NCBI RefSeq assembly: GCF_031451695.1
Contig: NZ_JARWAM010000007.1
Location: 1 to 64,000, forward strand
DNA from: Franzmannia qiaohouensis
Lineage (GTDB): Bacteria; Pseudomonadota; Gammaproteobacteria; Pseudomonadales; Halomonadaceae
Length of the DNA: 64,000 bases
Reading direction: 5' to 3'
Below, in pieces: positions 59,547-64,000 of this stretch. Both the position numbers and the translations under genes were made by a program. The notes under the pieces were generated by a model, which did no database searches, was not told the origin of the DNA, and saw nothing but the letters and a program-made list of their open reading frames with translations. How positions within the stretch are numbered: the stretch's first letter is position 1; every line of letters begins with the position of its first letter.

Positions 59547-60484
59547 GCGAAGATCGCCGCCCTATCATCATCAAGCGCAAGAAGGTCGTACATGGCCATC
59601 ATGGTGGTAGCTGGAAGATAGCGCTGGCCGACTTCATGACCGCACTGATGGCGCTGTTCCTGGTGCTGTGGATCCTGTCCACGGCCAGCGAAGAGCAGTT
59701 GGAGAGCGTGGCCGAGTACTTCCGTACGCCGCTGGCGGTGGCGATTGCCGGCGGCGACCGTACCTCCTCCAGCGACAGCGCGATTCCAGGCGGCGGCCCG
59801 GACCCGGTTCATGAAGAGGGCGAACGGATGCGCATCGACATGCGTACCCAGAGCCGCAGCAGTGATGAGATTCGCCGTTTTCGCAACCTCCAGCAGCGCA
59901 TGGAGACCCTGATCGAGGGCGACCCGCAGCTGCGCGAGTTGCGCCGTCAGATCCGCTTCGACATGACCCCCGAGGGGTTGCGAGTACAGCTGGTGGATAC
60001 CGAGCAGCGCCCGATGTTCGAACTCGGCAGCGATGCCGTGGCGCCCTACATGCGCAACCTGCTGAGGGCCATCGCGCCACTGCTCAATGAAATGGACAAC
60101 CCGCTCAGCCTCAGCGGCCACACCGACAGCATTCCCTATTCCGGGGGGTACCGCGGCTACAGCAACTGGGAGCTCTCCAGCGACCGTGCCAATGCCTCGC
60201 GACGCGAGCTGGTGGCCGGCGGGCTCGACCCGGACAAGCTGCTGAGGGTGGCGGGCATGGGCGATCGCGTGCCGCTGTCAGACACCCAGCCCGACGATCC
60301 GGTCAATCGGCGCATTGCCATCGTAGTGCTCGACGAGCGCTCGGCCCAGGCGATTCGCTCCCAGGGTTTGCCAGGTGGCGGAAGCATACCTTCGCCTGCT
60401 GCTTCGCGGCTGGCCGACGAGATCGACGCCTCGCCGGTCGAGCAGTTCCGCCAGGGGCTCGACGAAACGCTGAGCAACGACTAG
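59543..60484 (+). CDS. motB: Flagellar motor stator protein MotB
   Basis: A 313-residue protein with a basic start, then the single membrane segment preceded by the proton-carrying Asp30 (ALADFMTALMALFLVLWIL). The OmpA-type peptidoglycan-binding domain covers about residues 180-280 (SGHTDSIPYSG, NWELSSDRANA, NRRIAIVVLD). The N-terminus RRPIIIKRKK is typical of MotB. It starts within the motA stop and precedes cheA by 25 bp. Confidence 0.95.
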   Translation: MSEDRRPIIIKRKKVVHGHHGGSWKIALADFMTALMALFLVLWILSTASEEQLESVAEYFRTPLAVAIAGGDRTSSSDSAIPGGGPDPVHEEGERMRIDMRTQSRSSDEIRRFRNLQQRMETLIEGDPQLRELRRQIRFDMTPEGLRVQLVDTEQRPMFELGSDAVAPYMRNLLRAIAPLLNEMDNPLSLSGHTDSIPYSGGYRGYSNWELSSDRANASRRELVAGGLDPDKLLRVAGMGDRVPLSDTQPDDPVNRRIAIVVLDERSAQAIRSQGLPGGGSIPSPAASRLADEIDASPVEQFRQGLDETLSND

Positions 60485-60509
60485 CGGTTTAATCATTCAG
60501 GGAATGCGC

Positions 60510-62597
60510 ATGGATATCACCGACTTTTACGACACATTTTTCGAAGAGGCCGAAGAGCTTCTCGGCGATATGGAGCGGCACCTGCTGGAGTTGGATCTCG
60601 ATGATCCCGACGCCGAGCAGCTCAACGCCATTTTCCGTGCCGCCCACTCGATCAAGGGCGGTGCCGGCACCTTCGGCTTCGATGTGCTGCAGCACACCAC
60701 CCACCTGTTCGAGAACATACTCGATTACACACGTCGCGGCGAGCTGGCGCTGCGCCGCGACATCGTCGACACCTTTCTGGAAACCAAGGATATGCTGCAC
60801 GACCAGCTCGATGCCTACCGCAACGGCCAGCAGCCCGACGCCGAGGCCTACGCGCGAATCTGCCAGACCCTTCAGCAGATGGCTCTCGAAGAGATGGGTG
60901 TGGCGGTCGACGAGGGCGCACCGGCCCCCGCTGCCAAGCCTCAACCTGAGCCCGAGCCGCAAGCCGAGTCGGCAGCGGCCGGAGACGCTGGTGATCATCT
61001 CGAGGTCGCGCTGATCAAGGTCGACGACAAGGATCGCGAGCTGCTGGTGGAGGAGCTTGGGCAACTCGGTGAGGTGCTGTCACAGCGCAGCGATGGCGAG
61101 CGTTACCTGGTAACGCTCGATACCAGCGCCAGCGCCGACGATATCGAGGCGGTGATGTGCTTTATCATCGACGCCGACCAGGTCGAAGTTCGCTCGTTGC
61201 GCGCTGCGGAGCAGGGCAGTGGCGATAGCGCGCCTGCCAGCAAGCCCGCCGCACCGCCGGCTGTCGCCGAGCCTGCAGTGCCCGCCAGCACGGCGCCCAA
61301 GGATGCGCCTGCCAAGGCGCCGAGCAGCAAGCCCAAGGCCAAGGCAGCCGGCGGCGAGTCGACGTCGATACGCGTGCCGGTGGACAAGGTCGACCAGATC
61401 ATCAATTTGGTCGGCGAGCTGATCATCACCCAGTCGATGCTCGACCAGACTGCCAGTGAACTGGACGGCGTGGCCCACGGGGCGATGGTCAACGGCATGA
61501 GCCTGCTGCAGCGCAATGCGCGGGACCTGCAGGAAGCGGTGATGTCGATCCGCATGGTGCCCATGGACTATGTGTTCAGCCGTTTTCCGCGGCTGGTGCG
61601 TGACCTGGCCGCCAAGCTCGACAAGGACGTGGAGCTGGTCACCGAAGGCAAGTCCACCGAACTCGACAAGAGTCTTACCGAGCGCATCATCGATCCGCTG
61701 ACCCACCTGGTGCGCAACAGCCTCGACCACGGCATCGAAACGCCCGACAAGCGCGAGGCTGCCGGCAAGCCACGCACCGGTCGCCTGACGCTGTCCGCCC
61801 AGCATCAGGGGGGCAATATCCTGATCGAGGTGATCGACGACGGCGCCGGCCTTAACCGCGACAAGCTGTTGAGCAAGGCCCGCGAGAGCGGCCTGAGCGT
61901 CTCCGACAGCATGAGCGACGACGAGGTCTGGCAGCTGATCTTTGCCCCCGGCTTCTCAACCGCCCAGGAAGTCAGCGACGTCTCCGGACGCGGTGTCGGC
62001 ATGGATGTGGTCAAGCGCAACATCCAGGGCATGGGCGGACACGTCGAGATCCTGTCACGCCCCGGGGAGGGTACTACCACGCGCATCGTGCTGCCGCTTA
62101 CCCTGGCGATTCTCGATGGCATGTCGATCAAGGTCGGCGAAGAGATCTTCATCCTGCCGCTGGGCGCGGTGCTCGAGTCGCTGCAGCCCACCGAGGAGGA
62201 GCTCTACGCCATGGCCGGCGACGACATCCTGCTCAAGGTGCGTGACGAGTACCTGCCGGTGATCGCCGTGCATGAGGTGCTCGACGTGGCCAACGCGCGC
62301 ACCAAGCTCACCGACTCGATTGCCGTGATCGTGCAGGGCGAAGGGCGCCGCTATGCGCTGCTGGTCGACGACCTGATTGGCCAGCAGCAGGTCGTGGTCA
62401 AGAACCTAGAAACCAACTATCGCAAGGTGCCCGGTGTCTCCGCTGCCACCATCCTCGGCGACGGTAGCGTCGCTCTGATCCTGGATATCGCCGACATGCA
62501 CCGTCTGAGTAGAACCAAGAAAGAGGCACGTCACGCCTCGCGCTTTCCCTCGGGCGTCAATACGCCCGTGCCTTTCAAGGAGGTAGAACCGTCATGA
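60510..62597 (+). CDS. cheA: Chemotaxis histidine kinase CheA
   Basis: A 695-residue kinase from the ATG at 60510, preferred over the ATG at 60504 because AGGGA then sits 6 bases away. Domains: HPt with phosphorylated His46 (AAHSIKGGAGTFGF); a P2-like response-regulator binding domain about 165-235; an Ala/Pro linker; a dimerisation helix pair; the ATPase with LVRNSLDHGIE, DDGAGLN and GRGVGMDVVK; and a CheW-like C-terminal domain. It phosphorylates CheY/CheB when receptors signal. It overlaps cheW by 4 bases. Confidence 0.95.
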   Translation: MDITDFYDTFFEEAEELLGDMERHLLELDLDDPDAEQLNAIFRAAHSIKGGAGTFGFDVLQHTTHLFENILDYTRRGELALRRDIVDTFLETKDMLHDQLDAYRNGQQPDAEAYARICQTLQQMALEEMGVAVDEGAPAPAAKPQPEPEPQAESAAAGDAGDHLEVALIKVDDKDRELLVEELGQLGEVLSQRSDGERYLVTLDTSASADDIEAVMCFIIDADQVEVRSLRAAEQGSGDSAPASKPAAPPAVAEPAVPASTAPKDAPAKAPSSKPKAKAAGGESTSIRVPVDKVDQIINLVGELIITQSMLDQTASELDGVAHGAMVNGMSLLQRNARDLQEAVMSIRMVPMDYVFSRFPRLVRDLAAKLDKDVELVTEGKSTELDKSLTERIIDPLTHLVRNSLDHGIETPDKREAAGKPRTGRLTLSAQHQGGNILIEVIDDGAGLNRDKLLSKARESGLSVSDSMSDDEVWQLIFAPGFSTAQEVSDVSGRGVGMDVVKRNIQGMGGHVEILSRPGEGTTTRIVLPLTLAILDGMSIKVGEEIFILPLGAVLESLQPTEEELYAMAGDDILLKVRDEYLPVIAVHEVLDVANARTKLTDSIAVIVQGEGRRYALLVDDLIGQQQVVVKNLETNYRKVPGVSAATILGDGSVALILDIADMHRLSRTKKEARHASRFPSGVNTPVPFKEVEPS

Positions 62598-63091
62598 CCA
62601 GCAACCTCAACGCCGCCAACGTCGCTGCGGCCGACGCCCATAGCCGCGAATTCCTGGTGTTCTCGCTGGGTGAAGAGGAGTACGCCGTGGATATCCTCAA
62701 GGTGCAGGAGATCCGTGGCTACGAGAATGTCACGCGGATCGCCAATGCGCCTGACTTCATCAAGGGGGTGACCAACCTGCGTGGCGTGATCGTGCCGATC
62801 GTCGACCTGCGCATCAAGTTCCACCTCGACAGCGTCGAGTACGGCGGCCAGACCGTGGTCATCGTGGTCAACGTTGGCGAGCGGGTGGTTGGCATTGTGG
62901 TCGACGGCGTGTCCGACGTGATGAGCTTGACGCCCGAACAGATCAAGCCGGCGCCGGAGTTTGGCGTCACGCTCTCCTCCGACTACCTGAGCGGCCTGGG
63001 CAGTCTCGAGGACCGCATGCTGGTACTGGTCGATATCGAAAAACTGTTGACCAGCGAAGAGATGGCGCTGGTCGACCACGTTGCCGAGTAA
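62594..63091 (+). CDS. cheW: Chemotaxis coupling protein CheW
   Basis: A 165-residue protein with the typical CheW pattern: FLVFSLGEEEYAVDILKVQEIRGY, APDFIKGVTNLRGVIVPIVDLR and VVDGVSDVMSLTPEQIKPAPEF. It couples CheA to chemoreceptors at the membrane. Its ATG overlaps the cheA stop (ATGA). The receptor gene follows after 38 bp. Confidence 0.95.
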   Translation: MTSNLNAANVAAADAHSREFLVFSLGEEEYAVDILKVQEIRGYENVTRIANAPDFIKGVTNLRGVIVPIVDLRIKFHLDSVEYGGQTVVIVVNVGERVVGIVVDGVSDVMSLTPEQIKPAPEFGVTLSSDYLSGLGSLEDRMLVLVDIEKLLTSEEMALVDHVAE

Positions 63092-63129
63092 GGCGCAATC
63101 GTTGCGGCTTGTGGTAGAGGAATTGTGAA

Positions 63130-64000
63130 GTGGCGCAAATGACGACGACCAGCAAGCTGTGGAGCTTGCTGGGGGGTATCTGGCTGGCAATGCTGATGCT
63201 GGTTGGATGGATGAGCTGGGAGAATCGCCAGACCATCGAGAGCGAACGGCGCGAGAGCGTGCGCTACGTCATCGAGAGCGTCATGAGCCAGCTGGAATCG
63301 CTGCAGCAGCGTGTCGTGGCCGGAGAGCTGAGCGAGGAAGAGGCGCGTCAGCGCGCCCTGGCCAACCTGGGGAGCGTACGCTTCGGGGAAGACGAATATA
63401 TCTTCGCCTTCGACAGCCAGATGCATATCGTCTCCCATGCCCGGCGCAGCGCAGGCGATGACATGAGTGGTTTCGAGGACCCGAGGGGCAATCGTACCTA
63501 TGCCAATCTGCTCGATATCGCTCGCAGCGAGGGGGGCGGCTTCGTCGAGTATTACTCGCGCCGCGCCGGCGGCGAGGAGCAGTCGGCCAAGGTCAGCTAT
63601 GTAGAGCGCTTCGAGGAGTGGGACTGGTATGTTGCCACCGGTGTCTATATCGACGACATCAATGCGGCATTCATGGCAGGTCTGCTGCGCACGGCCGTCA
63701 TTCTGCTGATAATCGGGTTGCCCCTGACGCTGCTGATGGGGCTGGTGATTCGCGATGTCTCCAGGCGTCTAGGCGGCGACCCCCGCTACGCGGCTGAGGT
63801 GGTGTCGCTCATCGCCGATGGCGACCTGACGCATCAGGCCACGCTAACCGCAGGCGATCGCCACAGCCTGCTATACGATATCAACCGCATGCGCGAGGCG
63901 CTGGTCAGTACCATCGGCGATATTCATCTCAGTGCCGATGATGTCAGCGCGGCTGCGGTGCAGATTACTGCCGGTAACGACGAGCTTGCGACCCGCACCG
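63130..64000 (+). CDS. Methyl-accepting chemotaxis protein, single-Cache type (cut by window end)
   Basis: An open frame of 290 codons that continues past the window. The GTG at 63130 is chosen because GAGGAA lies 7 bases upstream; the ATG at 63139 would be 16 bases away. A first membrane segment (residues 11-27) is followed by a single-Cache-like ligand domain (YIFAFDSQMHIVSHA; YVERFEEWDWYVATGVYIDD), a second membrane segment around 185-205, and a HAMP-like region. The start of the helical signalling domain follows (VSAAAVQITAGNDELATRT). It senses a small molecule in the periplasm and signals through CheW/CheA encoded just upstream. Confidence 0.9.
   Translation, partial: MAQMTTTSKLWSLLGGIWLAMLMLVGWMSWENRQTIESERRESVRYVIESVMSQLESLQQRVVAGELSEEEARQRALANLGSVRFGEDEYIFAFDSQMHIVSHARRSAGDDMSGFEDPRGNRTYANLLDIARSEGGGFVEYYSRRAGGEEQSAKVSYVERFEEWDWYVATGVYIDDINAAFMAGLLRTAVILLIIGLPLTLLMGLVIRDVSRRLGGDPRYAAEVVSLIADGDLTHQATLTAGDRHSLLYDINRMREALVSTIGDIHLSADDVSAAAVQITAGNDELATRT

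Overview
The window looks like chromosomal DNA of a high-GC, motile, nutritionally versatile gammaproteobacterium. The best guess is a Halomonas-like member of the Halomonadaceae. The basis is the gene content (TRAP, TTT and polyamine transporters, and a fliS-fliT-fliK / flhDC / motAB / cheAW / MCP block with FliA-type promoters) plus general protein flavour; no rRNA or marker phylogeny is available here. No tRNA, rRNA, CRISPR array or intact insertion sequence was seen.

Layout. (1) 95-8123: a minus-strand operon-like run for an amide or N-carbamoyl compound (amidase, RidA, M20 carbamoyl-amino-acid hydrolase, TRAP DctMQP, asparaginase), with a divergent FadR-type regulator. (2) 8171-9540: a type VII MntA-HepT toxin-antitoxin pair followed by five REP/BIME-like units of about 102 bp. 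(3) 9540-22375: a serine hydrolase; then an IclR regulator divergent from an M81 peptidase, a Dpp-type ABC importer, an M20 amidohydrolase, a YtcJ-like amidohydrolase and a CobW-type metallochaperone GTPase. (4) 22372-28178: TAXI-TRAP transporter, HutC-type regulator and a gamma-glutamyltransferase without signal peptide. (5) 28185-30377: a MASE1/GGDEF/EAL gene broken by one in-frame TAA. (6) 30477-35747: MmgE/PrpD protein, nitrilase-family hydrolase, CocE-type hydrolase and an orphan choline/betaine-type binding protein. (7) 35898-42889: LeuCD-like dehydratase, TctABC transporter, HutC-type regulator and a PrpB-like lyase, which together read as a di/tricarboxylate uptake and cleavage pathway. 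(8) 43022-50099: a second MotA/MotB-like pair, a small outer-membrane protein, DMT and MFS exporters, pyrC and two unknown genes. (9) 50100-54617: a polyamine-type ABC importer. (10) 54692-64000: flagellar and chemotaxis genes, ending inside a methyl-accepting chemotaxis protein.

The window is dominated by catabolic cassettes, each pairing one transporter class with hydrolases or lyases and usually one local regulator. In four of five multi-gene importers a strong stem-loop lies exactly between the binding-protein gene and the permease gene. Dyads that could be operators sit in front of several regulator/target pairs. Start codons were moved from the longest possible ORF where a ribosome-binding site and signal peptide pointed to an internal start. 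No database search could be run, so family names rest on motifs and overall resemblance.
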